Of a stretch of 64,000 nucleotides of DNA, positions 9,224 through 18,885 are shown one piece after another. How positions within the stretch are numbered: the stretch's first letter is position 1; each line of letters starts with the position of its first letter. The stretch is from Paraburkholderia phenazinium (GTDB lineage Bacteria > Pseudomonadota > Gammaproteobacteria > Burkholderiales > Burkholderiaceae): positions 3,162,001 to 3,226,000 of the forward strand of contig NZ_FSRM01000001.1 of assembly GCF_900141745.1 (NCBI RefSeq), read 5' to 3'. The notes beneath the pieces are model-generated. The model saw nothing but the letters and a program-made list of their open reading frames with translations, did no database searches and was not told the origin of the DNA. A program made the position numbers and the translations under genes.

Positions 9224-9464
9224 CAGCGGCAGCAACATGGGTTGACGTGCGTGGGTTTCACGGCATTCACATCAACCGGCAAGTGGGGCGTCCGGTGCGA
9301 TGCGCGGCACGCGTAGCGCATCGGACAAATCGTGCCGCTCTGGGCTGAGAGCGGCAAGTGGGGTCCGCAGCGGCACCCGTCGACGGCGGGGAAGCCTTGG
9401 TCGGTCAGACGTCGTCGTCGGGTGTCCGGCTGTCGGATAGTGCACACTGATAGCATGCAAAAAC

Positions 9465-9507
9465 AACGCGGCGATAAGGCAATCAGCCCTTATCGCCGCG
9501 TTTTCTT
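9465..9507. terminator. Bidirectional intrinsic terminator between glxR and asparaginase
   Basis: Perfect 15-bp stem (9465-9479 with 9488-9502), eight-base loop. A T-rich tail follows on the plus strand and a shorter T-run on the minus strand. It separates two convergent genes. Confidence 0.85.
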
Positions 9508-9576
9508 TTTTGCACGGACGTTTCAAAGCGCGCTCGAAACTCAACCCGTATCGCGCACGCTTCGCAGGTCGCCGCC

Positions 9577-10671
9577 TCAGTACGTGTCGAAGATCTTCTG
9601 CAGCGCCACCGGTCCGGTGCCACCCGCCGCGAGCGCCAGCATCAGCAGCACGCGCGCCTTGTACGGATTGAGCGAGCCCGCTGTGACGAAGCCAAGCGCA
9701 TCGTCGGAGGCCGCGCCGTTGCGCATCACATGGCCCGAGCCGACCCGCGACGAGCGCACCACCACCACGCCCTGGCTCACCGCATCGGCAAGCGCCTGTT
9801 GCACCGACGCGTGAATCGAACCGTTGCCGGTGCCGGCTACCACAATTCCGCGCACGCCCGCAGCTACCAGAGCATCGACGCCGATCCGCGATGCGCCCGC
9901 ATAACTCACGACAATCTCCACATTCGGCCACTTCGTGCCGATCACGAATTCCGTATCGACGGTGTGCGGACGCACGACCTTGCGCTGGAATTCCACGCGT
10001 CCGTCCTGCACCCAGCCAAGCGCGCCCACTTCCGGAGACTGGAACGCGTCCACTGCGTAGGTGCTGGTCTTGACCACATCGCGCGCGCTGTGAATGCGGT
10101 TGTTGAATGCCACCAGCACGCCCTGCCCGTGCGCGGCCTGGCTCGCCGCTACAGTGACGGCGTTGAGCAGGTTCAGAGGACCATCGGCGGAGAGCGCCGA
10201 AGAAGGCCGCATCGCCGCGGTCAGCACGACCGGTTTGGTGCTTTTGACGGTCAGATGCAACAGGTACGCGGTTTCTTCTAACGTATCGGTGCCATGCGTA
10301 ATCACGACGCCGTCGATGTCATCGCTTGCCAGCAGCGCATTCACGCGTTGCGCGAGGGTCGCCCACAGCGCAAGCGCCATGTCTTTGCTGTCTATGCTGG
10401 CGACCTGCTCGGGCTGAATCTGCGCGACGCCCGAGAGCACCGGAACCGCTTCGAGCAGGCGGTCGACGCCGACCACGCCGGCCTGATAGCCGGAGGTGTT
10501 GGCGGCATCGGCGGCAGAACCGGCAATCGTGCCGCCCGTCGCCAGTACTGCAATGCGCGGCAGCGCGTGCGCGGCTTCGGAAGCGGCGGACTGGGAGCCG
10601 CTGGCCGGCGAAGCGGCGGCGGCAGAGCCGGCGCCCTGCGCGCCGGATGAGGAAGGAGTCGAAGTATTCAT
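9577..10671 (-). CDS. L-asparaginase, type II-like
   Basis: 364 aa from the ATG at 10671; an upstream in-frame start would add 15 residues running into the cysB 3' end. Hydrolyses asparagine to aspartate and ammonia. Catalytic motifs are clear: LATGGTIAG with the nucleophilic Thr48, ITHGTDTLEET with the second Thr-Asp pair, and VLTAAMRP. The sequence most resembles the type II tetrameric enzymes, yet the first 35 residues are an Ala/Ser/Gly-rich low-complexity tail without a recognisable signal peptide, so it may be cytoplasmic. It lies 41 bp after cysB on the same strand. Confidence 0.9.
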   Translation of the reverse strand: MNTSTPSSSGAQGAGSAAAASPASGSQSAASEAAHALPRIAVLATGGTIAGSAADAANTSGYQAGVVGVDRLLEAVPVLSGVAQIQPEQVASIDSKDMALALWATLAQRVNALLASDDIDGVVITHGTDTLEETAYLLHLTVKSTKPVVLTAAMRPSSALSADGPLNLLNAVTVAASQAAHGQGVLVAFNNRIHSARDVVKTSTYAVDAFQSPEVGALGWVQDGRVEFQRKVVRPHTVDTEFVIGTKWPNVEIVVSYAGASRIGVDALVAAGVRGIVVAGTGNGSIHASVQQALADAVSQGVVVVRSSRVGSGHVMRNGAASDDALGFVTAGSLNPYKARVLLMLALAAGGTGPVALQKIFDTY

Positions 10672-10712
10672 GGCGGCGATTGTAAGCGATGCGCCGCGCC
10701 AGCGCGCCAGCA

Positions 10713-11639
10713 TCAATCCACTGCGCGCAACTGCGCAGCGATCTCGGCTTCCTTCAGCTGCGGCGCGAACATTTCCAGCAGACGATACGCATAAGCGCGC
10801 AGGAACGCGCCCTTGCGCAAGCCGACACGGGTCGTGCTCGCCTCGAACAGATGCTGCGTATCGAGCGCGACCAGTTCGGTATCGCGCTTCGGGTCGTACG
10901 CCATCGCCGCCACCACGCCAATGCCCATACCGAGTTCGACATAAGTCTTGATCACGTCCGCATCGATCGCGGTCAGCACGACGTCGGGCAACGCACCCGC
11001 CTTCGCGAACGCCTGGTCGATATGCGAGCGGCCCGTGAAATCCTGGTCGTACGTGACGATCGGAAACTCGGCAATCTCGTCGAGCGTCAGATTTTCACGC
11101 CCGACCAACGGATGCCCCTTCGGCACGACCACTACGTGATGCCACGAATAGCACGGGAACGTCACGATGTCCGGGAAACGGTCAAGCGCTTCGGTCGAAA
11201 TCCCGATGTCCGCTTCGCCGTTGATGATCATCTGCGCAATCTGTTGCGGGCTGCCCTGGCGCAGCGCCAGATGCACCTTCGGGAACACTTCGGTGAACTG
11301 GCGAATTACCTTGGGCAGCGCGTAGCGCGCCTGCGTGTGGGTCGTAGCGACGACAAGGTGGCCACTATCCTGATCCGCATACTGTCTCGCGACGCGGCGC
11401 AGGTTTTCCGCGTCGAGCAGCATCCGTTCGATCAGCTGATGCACGGCCTTGCCCGGCTCCGTGAGGCCCGTCAGGCGCTTGCCACGGCGAATGAAAATAT
11501 CGACGCCGAGTTCGTCCTCGAGGTCCTTGATCTGTTTCGACACGCCCGACTGCGACGTGTACAGCACGTTCGCGACTTCCGTCAGGTTCATGTTCTGCCG
11601 CACGGCCTCGCGCACAAAGCGCAGTTGCTGAAAGTTCAT
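10713..11639 (-). CDS. cysB: CysB-like LysR-family regulator of sulfur assimilation
   Basis: 308 aa. The CysB/Cbl type N-terminus is recognisable (MNFQQLRFVREAV, then LYTSQSGVSKQIKDLEDELG as helix-turn-helix) and is followed by an inducer-binding domain with the ATTHTQARYALP segment that contacts sulfate or O-acetylserine-type ligands in this group. It is the last gene of the sbp-cysT-cysW-cysA-cysB series, 60 bp after cysA. Co-transcription with the genes it controls would give feedback. Cbl or SsuR paralogs are the alternatives; the sulfate-operon context favours CysB. Confidence 0.92.
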   Translation of the reverse strand: MNFQQLRFVREAVRQNMNLTEVANVLYTSQSGVSKQIKDLEDELGVDIFIRRGKRLTGLTEPGKAVHQLIERMLLDAENLRRVARQYADQDSGHLVVATTHTQARYALPKVIRQFTEVFPKVHLALRQGSPQQIAQMIINGEADIGISTEALDRFPDIVTFPCYSWHHVVVVPKGHPLVGRENLTLDEIAEFPIVTYDQDFTGRSHIDQAFAKAGALPDVVLTAIDADVIKTYVELGMGIGVVAAMAYDPKRDTELVALDTQHLFEASTTRVGLRKGAFLRAYAYRLLEMFAPQLKEAEIAAQLRAVD

Positions 11640-11699
11640 CTGTGTGTCTCCGGTTCAGCCAGAGTTAAGTTATAGAGTAGTAGCCAGGCAAGCGCACGT

Positions 11700-12758
11700 T
11701 CAATGCGCTGGAAAAACGCGCAACGCGCGCGGCACCGCCGTCACGCCGTCGCCGATATTCAGTTGCAGCGCGCGCCACGCTTCGCGATCCAGTTCCGCTT
11801 CGAGCACACTGCCCTCGCGGCCGGCCAGTTCGACCCGCACTGAACCACCCAGCGTCACGACGCGACGCACATCCACGACAATCCCATCGCGATGACCCAA
11901 CGCCTGCGGATAAAGCTGCAGGTCATGCGGACGCACATAGGCGAACGCCGGACCTTCGAAGCCTGCGGCGGCAGCTACCGGCAACGCGGCGCCGTCCACC
12001 ACAAAACCGTTGCTGTCGACCTTGCCGTGCAGACGGTTGGCCGCGCCGAGAAACTCATAGACAAACGAAGTCTGCGGATGATCGTACACGTCTTGCGGGC
12101 TGCCCACCTGCTCGACGTGACCGCGATTCAGCACGACGATGCGGTCCGCCACTTCGAGCGCCTCTTCCTGGTCGTGCGTGACGAAGATCGTGGAGATATG
12201 CAGATCGTCGTGCAGACGCCGCAGCCAGCTACGCAGTTCCTTGCGGACTTTCGCATCAAGCGCGCCGAAAGGTTCGTCGAGCAGCAGCACCTTCGGCTCG
12301 ACCGCCAATGCGCGCGCCAGTGCGATGCGTTGACGCTGCCCACCCGACAGTTCCGACGGATAGCGTTGCGCGAGCCAGTCCAGTTGCACGAGCTTGAGCA
12401 GTTCATGCACCTTCTCGCGGATCACCGCTTCCGACGGCCGTTCCTTGCGCGGTTTCACGCGCAGACCAAAGGCGACGTTTTCGAACACCGTCATGTGACG
12501 GAACAGCGCGTAATGCTGGAACACGAAGCCGACCTGGCGCTCACGGGCGCCCACCGTCGCGACGTCCTGTCCTTGTAGCACAACCTGACCCGAGTCCGCA
12601 TATTCGAGGCCCGCAATCACGCGCAGCAACGTGGTCTTGCCACAACCCGACGGCCCGAGCAGCGCAACCAGCTCGCCTGGCGGAAAGTCGAGCGAGACGT
12701 TATCGAGCGCGGTGAAATCGCCAAAGCGCTTTTGCAGGTTACGAACGGTGATGCCCAT
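11700..12758 (-). CDS. cysA: Sulfate/thiosulfate ABC transporter ATP-binding protein
   Basis: 352 aa. Nucleotide-binding domain with Walker [13 protein letters not shown], signature [15 protein letters not shown] and Walker [13 protein letters not shown]. It is followed by a C-terminal TOBE-type regulatory region (about residues 240-352). It energises the CysT-CysW channel in the inner membrane and takes substrate from Sbp. It begins 26 bp after cysW on the same strand. Length and C-terminal extension match CysA rather than the short amino-acid type ATPases. Confidence 0.96.
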   Translation of the reverse strand: MGITVRNLQKRFGDFTALDNVSLDFPPGELVALLGPSGCGKTTLLRVIAGLEYADSGQVVLQGQDVATVGARERQVGFVFQHYALFRHMTVFENVAFGLRVKPRKERPSEAVIREKVHELLKLVQLDWLAQRYPSELSGGQRQRIALARALAVEPKVLLLDEPFGALDAKVRKELRSWLRRLHDDLHISTIFVTHDQEEALEVADRIVVLNRGHVEQVGSPQDVYDHPQTSFVYEFLGAANRLHGKVDSNGFVVDGAALPVAAAAGFEGPAFAYVRPHDLQLYPQALGHRDGIVVDVRRVVTLGGSVRVELAGREGSVLEAELDREAWRALQLNIGDGVTAVPRALRVFPAH

Positions 12759-12784
12759 TGACTACTCCCATGCAACTTTATTGC

Positions 12785-13753
12785 TTACTGGATCGGCTGT
12801 TGCTTCGGCGCAAGTGCCGCGGACGACTGCGAAACGGTTGGACCGGCGTGCGCGGGAACATCGCGCGAGTCCGCCAGTTCTGCCGACAGATGCCGCTCGG
12901 CGAGCAGCTTGAGGCCCAGCGTGACGAGCGCCAGTAGCGCCAGCAACGAGGCCACGGCAAACGCCGCCGAGAAGTTGTATTCGTTGTAAAGAATTTCGAC
13001 GTGCAGAGGAATCGTGTCGGTCTGCCCACGAATATGGCCCGACACCACCGAGACGGCGCCGAACTCGCCCATCGCCCGCGCGTTACACAGAATCACGCCG
13101 TACAGCAGACCCCATTTGACGTTCGGCAAGGTGACGCGCCGAAAAGTCTGCCAGCCGGATGCGCCCAGCACGTGGGCCGCTTCCTCTTCGTCGTTGCCTT
13201 GCGCCTGCATCAACGGAATCAGCTCGCGCGCGACAAACGGAAAGGTGACGAAGATCGTCGCGAGCACAATGCCTGGCACCGCGAAGATAATCTGCACGTC
13301 GTGATCCTGCAGCCACGGGCCGAACCAGCCCTGCGCGCCGAACAGCAAAACGTAGACGAGCCCTGAGACCACCGGTGAAACGGAAAATGGCAGGTCGATC
13401 AGCGTCGTCAGCAACGCCTTGCCCTTGAATTCGAACTTCGCGATACACCACGACGCCGCCAATCCGAACACCAGATTCAACGGCACCGCGATCGCAGCGG
13501 TCAACAATGTCAGCTTGATTGCAGAGATCGCGTCGGGGTCGGCGAGCGCTGCGAAGTAAAAGCCAACGCCCTTGCTCAATGCCTGATAAAAGACCGCGAC
13601 GAGCGGGACCACCAGAAATAGCGTGAGAAACAGCAACGCGATGCCCGTCAGAAGCCAGCGCACGAGACGCGGCTCGCTCACCGGATCGTTACGGCGCAAA
13701 GCGTTCAGGCCAGTACTCGACACCGGCTGCAACGCAGCAGAATCGTGACTCAT
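12785..13753 (-). CDS. cysW: Sulfate ABC transporter permease CysW
   Basis: 322 aa, six predicted membrane segments and the cytoplasmic EAA loop ([33 protein letters not shown]). The chosen ATG at 13753 overlaps the cysT stop as ATGA; a longer frame upstream lies entirely inside cysT and is rejected. It forms the heterodimeric sulfate channel with CysT. The order T-W-A and the overlap support one transcript with translational coupling. Confidence 0.95.
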   Translation of the reverse strand: MSHDSAALQPVSSTGLNALRRNDPVSEPRLVRWLLTGIALLFLTLFLVVPLVAVFYQALSKGVGFYFAALADPDAISAIKLTLLTAAIAVPLNLVFGLAASWCIAKFEFKGKALLTTLIDLPFSVSPVVSGLVYVLLFGAQGWFGPWLQDHDVQIIFAVPGIVLATIFVTFPFVARELIPLMQAQGNDEEEAAHVLGASGWQTFRRVTLPNVKWGLLYGVILCNARAMGEFGAVSVVSGHIRGQTDTIPLHVEILYNEYNFSAAFAVASLLALLALVTLGLKLLAERHLSAELADSRDVPAHAGPTVSQSSAALAPKQQPIQ

Positions 13754-14658
13754 TGGACACCTCCTGTCACGCCTGCCGCACCGATAGCAGCGCCCGGGAC
13801 AGGCAGCGCCGGCGCCGCCGAACCACGACGTGTTCGACGCTGCAGATACCACTGCAGCGTATTGATCAGCAGCAGCATCAGGAACGACACGACCAGCATC
13901 ACGACCGCAAGAGCCGTTGCCCCAGCGTAGTCGTATTGTTCGAGCTTGGTGATGATCAGCAGCGATGTGATTTCCGACTTCATCGGCACATTACCGGCAA
14001 TGAAAATCACCGAGCCGTATTCGCCGAGCGCCCGCGCAAAGGCCAGCGCGAAGCCGGTCAACAACGCCGGCATCACCGCAGGCAGCACGACGCGGCGAAA
14101 CGTCAGCCAGCGCGACGCGCCGAGGCACGCGGCCGCTTCTTCCTGCTCACGCTCGAATTCTTCGAGCACCGGTTGCACGGTGCGCACCACGAATGGCAGA
14201 CCGATGAAAGTCAATGCGACCAGCACACCCAAAGGCGTAAAGGCGACCTTGATCCCGAGCGGTTCGAGGAACTGGCCTATCCAGCCATTACCGGAGTAAA
14301 CCGCCGCGAGCGAAATCCCGGCCACCGAGGTCGGCAGCGCAAACGGCAGATCGACGACGGCGTCAACCAGACGCTTGAACGGAAACGAATAGCGCACCAG
14401 CACCCACGCCACCAGAAAACCAAATACCGCATTGACGAGCGCGCCGCCGAGCGCCGCAAAAAAGGTCAACCGGTACGACGCCAGCACGCGCGGCGAAGCG
14501 ACCGCGTGCACGAACTGCGTCCAGTCGAGCGAGGCGGTCTTGAGAAAGGTCGCCGCAAGCGGAATCAGCACCACGAGGCTCAGATACGCCACTGTGATGC
14601 CGAGCGTCAGGCCGAAGCCCGGTAAGGCGCTTGGCTTGCGGAAGGTCAACGTTGTCAT
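13750..14658 (-). CDS. cysT: Sulfate ABC transporter permease CysT (CysU)
   Basis: 302 aa, six hydrophobic segments and the binding-protein-dependent transport EAA signature ([20 protein letters not shown]). The N-terminus [20 protein letters not shown] is typical of CysT. Partner of CysW. Separated from sbp by 118 bp that contain a strong GC hairpin, a common way to make more binding protein than permease from one transcript. Confidence 0.95.
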   Translation of the reverse strand: MTTLTFRKPSALPGFGLTLGITVAYLSLVVLIPLAATFLKTASLDWTQFVHAVASPRVLASYRLTFFAALGGALVNAVFGFLVAWVLVRYSFPFKRLVDAVVDLPFALPTSVAGISLAAVYSGNGWIGQFLEPLGIKVAFTPLGVLVALTFIGLPFVVRTVQPVLEEFEREQEEAAACLGASRWLTFRRVVLPAVMPALLTGFALAFARALGEYGSVIFIAGNVPMKSEITSLLIITKLEQYDYAGATALAVVMLVVSFLMLLLINTLQWYLQRRTRRGSAAPALPVPGAAIGAAGVTGGVQ

Positions 14659-14719
14659 GCTCGATGCTCTTTCAGGGTGAAAACCGGGTCGCGCGGCTGG
14701 CCCAGGCTAAATGGCCAAA

Positions 14720-14743
14720 CGGCGCGCCCCTTGAGGCGCGCCG
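14720..14743. repeat. Intercistronic hairpin between sbp and cysT
   Basis: Perfect 9-bp GC-only arms (14720-14728 and 14735-14743) with a six-base loop and no T-run. Probably an mRNA-stabilising or partial attenuation element at the 3' end of sbp. Confidence 0.6.
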
Positions 14744-14776
14744 GACGACAGCCTGACTGCCTTACCTCGTTACGCC

Positions 14777-15817
14777 TCATTGCGGCGAGTAGATCGAATC
14801 GAACACGCCACCGTCTGCGAAGTGCGTTTTCTGCGCATTCGTCCAGCCGCCGAACGTGTCATCCACGGTGTACAGCTTCAGCTTCGGAAACTTCGCGGTC
14901 AGCGCGGCCGGCACCTTGTCCGAACGCGGACGGTAGAAGTTCTCCGCGGCAATCTCCTGCCCCTGCTCGCTGTAGAGGAAGTTGAGATACGCCTCAGCCA
15001 GCTTGCGTGTGCCATGCTTGTCCACCACCTTGTCGACTACCGACACCGGCGGTTCAGCCAGAATGCTCACCGACGGCACCACGATCTCGAACTTGTCCGG
15101 ACCAAACTCCTTGAGCGACAGAAACGCTTCGTTTTCCCAGGCAATCAGCACATCGCCGATACCGCGCTGCACGAAGCTCGTCGTCGCCCCACGCGCGCCC
15201 GAATCGAGCACGCCCGCGTTCTTGTACAGCTTCGTGACGAATTCCTTGGCCTTCTGATCATTGCCGCCCGGTTGATGCTCGGCATACGCCCACGCCGCCA
15301 GATAGTTCCAGCGTGCGCCGCCCGAGGTTTTCGGGTTCGGCGTGACGATCGACACGCCCGGCTTCACCAGGTCGTCCCAATCCTTGATGTGTTTGGGGTT
15401 GCCCTTGCGCACCAGAAATACGATCGTCGAGGTGTACGGCGCGGCGTTGTCCGGCAGACGCTTCTGCCAGTTCTTGTCGACGATGCCCTTGCTGGCAAGC
15501 GCATCGATGTCATAAGCGAGCGCGAGCGTCACGACGTCCGCCTGCAGCCCGTCAAGAACCGAGCGCGCCTGCGCACCTGAGCCGCCATGCGACTGCTTGA
15601 AGGTGATCGTGTCGCCGGTCTGGGCTTTCCACTGTTTGCCGAACGCCTCGTTGATCTGCTGGTACAACTCGCGCGTTGGGTCGTACGACACATTCAGCAG
15701 CGTCGTGTCCGCCGCCTGCGTCTGTCCGGCCAGCCCAAGTGCCGCTGCGGCGCCAAGCGCCAGCACCGTGATGAGCTTCCTGGTCCTGCGTGCGAGCCCC
15801 GTGCCCTGATCGATCAT
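14777..15817 (-). CDS. sbp: Periplasmic sulfate-binding protein
   Basis: 346 aa. A twin-arginine-poor Sec-type signal peptide ([22 protein letters not shown], cut near QAA-DTT) is followed by the mature sulfate-binding fold starting [15 protein letters not shown]. Ligand-binding stretches [14 protein letters not shown] and [14 protein letters not shown] are present. The ATG at 15817 has a GGAGAA site; an upstream ATG adds 11 residues without such a site. First gene of the sulfate operon; its promoter must lie in 15818-16100. Thiosulfate binding is possible in this family. Confidence 0.95.
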   Translation of the reverse strand: MIDQGTGLARRTRKLITVLALGAAAALGLAGQTQAADTTLLNVSYDPTRELYQQINEAFGKQWKAQTGDTITFKQSHGGSGAQARSVLDGLQADVVTLALAYDIDALASKGIVDKNWQKRLPDNAAPYTSTIVFLVRKGNPKHIKDWDDLVKPGVSIVTPNPKTSGGARWNYLAAWAYAEHQPGGNDQKAKEFVTKLYKNAGVLDSGARGATTSFVQRGIGDVLIAWENEAFLSLKEFGPDKFEIVVPSVSILAEPPVSVVDKVVDKHGTRKLAEAYLNFLYSEQGQEIAAENFYRPRSDKVPAALTAKFPKLKLYTVDDTFGGWTNAQKTHFADGGVFDSIYSPQ

Positions 15818-16104
15818 CCAGCTTCTCCGCGTGGTGGTCAGGCGAGGCAACGTGCCCCTTCCTGTCTGTTGTGTTTGGTGTTTGAGGTCTTGCGCGCGTC
15901 TTGCCTGCGTCGACTCGAGGCCCAGTCTATCGAAGGGCTTTCATCATTAAAAATAATGTTTCTTCATTTTTTAATACTCAAAAGTGGTAATGACAGCCAG
16001 ACGCGGCGTTGCGGCACGAAAACCGGTGTTAGGACGCCGTCTGACGGCGTTCCACTGACACCCAGGGTCGAGAACTTAAAGTAAAGCTTGAATTGCGCCG
16101 GATA

Positions 16105-16120
16105 CTGTATAAAAATACAG
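16105..16120 (+). promoter_or_regulatory. LexA binding site (SOS box) 1
   Basis: CTGTATAAAAATACAG is a perfect match to CTGT-N8-ACAG, about 43 bases before the lexA start. It overlaps a TATAAA-like -10 element, so LexA bound here would block its own promoter. Confidence 0.93.
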
Positions 16121-16124
16121 TCAC

Positions 16125-16140
16125 CTGTCTATCCATACAG
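16125..16140 (+). promoter_or_regulatory. LexA binding site (SOS box) 2
   Basis: CTGTCTATCCATACAG, a second perfect CTGT-N8-ACAG box, starts 20 bases after the first (about two helical turns). Paired boxes upstream of lexA give tight autoregulation. The remainder of 15818-16104 shows an AT-rich stretch near 15945-15985 that is a plausible sbp promoter/CysB region, but no gene. Confidence 0.93.
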
Positions 16141-16147
16141 TGACCCC

Positions 16148-16801
16148 ATGACCAAACTCACCGCACGACAGCAAGAAGTTTTCGACCTGATCCGCCGGGC
16201 CATCGAACGCACCGGTTTTCCGCCCACCCGCGCGGAGATCGCCGCCGAGCTGGGCTTCAGCTCGGCTAACTCGGCGGAAGAGCACTTGCGCGCGCTTGCT
16301 CGCAAGGGAGTCATCGAGCTCGCCGCGGGCGCGTCGCGCGGCATCCGGCTACTGCTGGCCAGTCAGGACGACGGGCCGCATCAGTTCACGCTGCCGCACG
16401 CCAGCATCATGCAGTTGTCGCTGCCGCTGGTTGGCCGGGTGGCCGCGGGTAGCCCGATCCTTGCGCAGGAACACGTCTCGCAGCATTACGCCTGCGACCC
16501 GGCGCTCTTTTCCAGCAAGCCGGACTACCTGCTGAAGGTGCGCGGGTTGTCCATGCGGGACGCCGGCATTTTCGACGGCGACCTGCTCGCCGTACAGAAG
16601 AAAAGCGAAGCCAAAGACGGCCAGATCATCGTCGCGCGGTTGGGCGACGACGTGACGGTCAAGCGTCTCAAGCGCCGGCCGAATGGCATCGAGCTGATCG
16701 CCGAGAACCCCGATTACGAAAATATCTTTGTTCAGGCCGGCAGTGCGGAATTCGCACTGGAAGGCATCGCAGTGGGGCTGATCCGCCCCACTGAGTTCTG
16801 A
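16148..16801 (+). CDS. lexA: SOS-response repressor/protease LexA
   Basis: 217 aa. Winged helix-turn-helix DNA-binding domain at residues 1-70 ([23 protein letters not shown]), then the cleavable linker with the Ala-Gly bond in GRVAAGSPI. The C-terminal S24-type protease domain has the serine in [15 protein letters not shown] and the lysine in [11 protein letters not shown]. The ATG at 16148 follows the two SOS boxes; longer starts would place the operators inside the gene. Damage-activated RecA triggers self-cleavage. Confidence 0.97.
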   Translation: MTKLTARQQEVFDLIRRAIERTGFPPTRAEIAAELGFSSANSAEEHLRALARKGVIELAAGASRGIRLLLASQDDGPHQFTLPHASIMQLSLPLVGRVAAGSPILAQEHVSQHYACDPALFSSKPDYLLKVRGLSMRDAGIFDGDLLAVQKKSEAKDGQIIVARLGDDVTVKRLKRRPNGIELIAENPDYENIFVQAGSAEFALEGIAVGLIRPTEF

Positions 16802-16831
16802 ACCTTGCCTGAACAACGACTGGAGAGAATC

Positions 16832-17176
16832 ATGGAACGCCTTGCCCGCCTGCTGCCCTTCCGTCAGTTCGGTCGCCTGCGCCATTTGCGCAATCTCGTA
16901 CCGTGCGCGCCGATCGAGGCGTCCAGTGTTACTGCTTCGCTGTTCGACGACCCGCAGCCGCATGCTTCGACCTTGCCGTCGGCGCTGCCGGCCTTCGCAC
17001 GGGTGTCGCTAAATTCAGGGCTCAATACGGCGGAGCCAGCCCGGCGCGCGCCGGTGCGGGTGTACCACGGGCCGTCGCGTCTGATCATGGTCGGCACGGT
17101 GGACGCCGTGTGCCGCATGATCGACCGCTGCATCGCCGAAGAAACGGCCGGCGTGCAGAATGCGATGTTCGAGTAA
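16832..17176 (+). CDS. Unknown protein encoded directly behind lexA
   Basis: 114 aa, no family recognised. The basic N-terminus (MERLARLLPFRQFGRLRHLR) looks amphipathic, the middle is low in structure, and the C-terminal third PVRVYHGPSRLIMVGTVDAV followed by a short helix looks like the folded core. The start has a GGAGAGA site; it lies 31 bp after lexA on the same strand with no terminator between, so it is probably SOS-induced with lexA. It does not resemble SulA or DinF, which are the usual lexA-linked genes in other bacteria. Confidence 0.75.
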   Translation: MERLARLLPFRQFGRLRHLRNLVPCAPIEASSVTASLFDDPQPHASTLPSALPAFARVSLNSGLNTAEPARRAPVRVYHGPSRLIMVGTVDAVCRMIDRCIAEETAGVQNAMFE

Positions 17177-17358
17177 GCATCCGGAAGAAAGCCCAGAGGT
17201 GGGTGAACCGGCCGTCAGGCAGTTCGCGCACCCGGTAAAGATCATTACGTGAGGTTGCGCGCGGTTGGCTCAGGGATAATCGTGCATCGGTCGTATGGGG
17301 ATCGTTTTCCCGCGAATGCGGTCCACGTTTGATCACACCTCACGGAGAAGCTCGCCCG

Positions 17359-18012
17359 ATGGCTGTTTCAACACCTGCAAAACGCGGCGTCGCGCGGCCG
17401 CTGATCGTCACAGTGCTTGTCATTGTGGTCGTGGCTGTACTCGGGTACGGCTATGCGTCGCCGTATCTCGCACTCGATCGCCTGAAACGCGCCGCCGATG
17501 AACGTGACGCGCAAACCGTCAGCGAATATGTCGACTATCCCGCGTTGCGCGAAAGCCTGAAGGATCAGATTGCGGGTCTGCTGACGAGAAAGATCCAGGC
17601 GCGTGCCAACGGCAATCCGCTCGCGGCCCTCGGCGCGATGATAGGCGTCGCACTCATTGGCCCGCTGGTCGATGCTTACGCAACCCCAGATGGCGTCGCC
17701 GCACTCCTGAACGGAATGCCGCCGCGCGGCGATCCGACCCAACGGCCACCGGTACCGCCCGATGCGCCGGCGAACGCGCCAGCCAATGCGCCTGCCGGCA
17801 GCGCAGACTCGACGCCGACGGCGCCCGCTCCCGCGACGGCTGGCTCACCGACAACCCCGCCGCAACCGCCGCAGACAACGGCCGCCTATCGTGGCATCAA
17901 TGAATTCGTCGTCACGTATCAGCACGGTGTCGGCGATACGCGCTATGCCGCGATTCTGCGGCGCGAAGGATTGTTCTCATGGAAGCTGGCCGCGGTAGAT
18001 CTGAACGGCTAG
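17359..18012 (+). CDS. DUF2939 membrane-anchored protein
   Basis: 217 aa. One N-terminal membrane segment (about residues 10-32, LIVTVLVIVVVAVLGYGY) is followed by the DUF2939-type motif SPYLALDRLKRAADERDAQTVSEYVDYPALRESLKDQI. A Pro/Ala/Thr-rich linker (about residues 125-180) leads to a small C-terminal domain ending WKLAAVDLNG. Likely an inner-membrane protein with a periplasmic domain; function unknown. The ATG at 17359 is preceded by GGAGA. Confidence 0.85.
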   Translation: MAVSTPAKRGVARPLIVTVLVIVVVAVLGYGYASPYLALDRLKRAADERDAQTVSEYVDYPALRESLKDQIAGLLTRKIQARANGNPLAALGAMIGVALIGPLVDAYATPDGVAALLNGMPPRGDPTQRPPVPPDAPANAPANAPAGSADSTPTAPAPATAGSPTTPPQPPQTTAAYRGINEFVVTYQHGVGDTRYAAILRREGLFSWKLAAVDLNG

Positions 18013-18045
18013 CGCTCGCCGTGCGGCGAAGCAATGCGCCTTCAC

Positions 18046-18079
18046 CAGTCAGGCCGCCCGCTCCCGCGCAGCCTGACTG
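18046..18079. repeat. Inverted repeat between convergent genes
   Basis: Perfect 9-bp arms CAGTCAGGC and GCCTGACTG with a 16-base loop, between the DUF2939 gene and the usp gene. There is no T-run; it could act as a weak bidirectional stop. Confidence 0.4.
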
Positions 18080-18133
18080 TACCCAAGGCACGACCCGACC
18101 CGCAAAGGCGCGCCTCTGCCACTCCGCTCTATC

Positions 18134-18625
18134 TCAGGCCGCAGTGGTAGCTGCAGCAGCCGGTGCAGCGGCCTGCTCCTGCTCTTGCGCCGACGAACAC
18201 GCCACCAGAATGCTGCACGAGATGCGGTCGAGCAGCGGCGTATTGCCCGCGCCCATCCACCAGCGCGAGAGGCCGGTGCGGCAACGGTGACCGACCACCA
18301 CGAGATCCACATGCAGCTCGTTGGCGAGATTGGCGATTTCGTCTATGGGATGGCCGAACGCAAAATGACCTTGTGCGGTGACGCCCCGCTCCGTGAGCCA
18401 CTCCACACCTTCCTGCAGGATGTCGCGAGCGGTTTTCTCGAAGCTGCCGCAGGCCACATCGGTCAGGAGACCGGCGCTTTGCGCAATGCTCGAGCGCATG
18501 TCGACAACCGACAGCAGATGTGTTTCCGCCTTCAGGTCCAGCGCCAGGTCGGCGCCGCAGCGCAGCGCCTTGCGGCCTTCGCGCGAGCCGTCGTAGCACA
18601 GCAGGATTTTCTTGTAGCTCGCCAT
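18134..18625 (-). CDS. Universal stress protein UspA family
   Basis: 163 aa single Usp domain. The N-terminal MASYKKILLCYDGSREGRKAL gives the first strand with the conserved aspartate. VVVGHRCRTGLSRWWMGAG near residue 130 is a diverged version of the ATP-binding G-2x-G-9x-G(S/T) motif. An Ala/Gln-rich tail follows. The ATG at 18625 is preceded by GGGAG; upstream in-frame starts add a basic unrelated stretch. Cytoplasmic, probably a stress-linked nucleotide-binding protein. Convergent with the DUF2939 gene. Confidence 0.92.
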   Translation of the reverse strand: MASYKKILLCYDGSREGRKALRCGADLALDLKAETHLLSVVDMRSSIAQSAGLLTDVACGSFEKTARDILQEGVEWLTERGVTAQGHFAFGHPIDEIANLANELHVDLVVVGHRCRTGLSRWWMGAGNTPLLDRISCSILVACSSAQEQEQAAAPAAAATTAA

Positions 18626-18885
18626 GATGTTCTCCCTACCGCGTCGATCGCGGTCTCTGTCATGAATCATGGTGCGCCGCAATTCAGCTTGCAAGGGTTG
18701 GAAAACGCTAACTGGGTACTAACAGCACGCTAACAACACATCCGTTGTCCCCAGCCACCTCGCGCATCATGCCGCAGCGCAGGAACCCGCACCCGAGCAG
18801 TGCACGAGTGCCGACATGAAGCCGTCGATGCCCTAAAATGGGCAGCTTTACGGCCCTTCACATCTTTCGGAATCCACAACGACCC

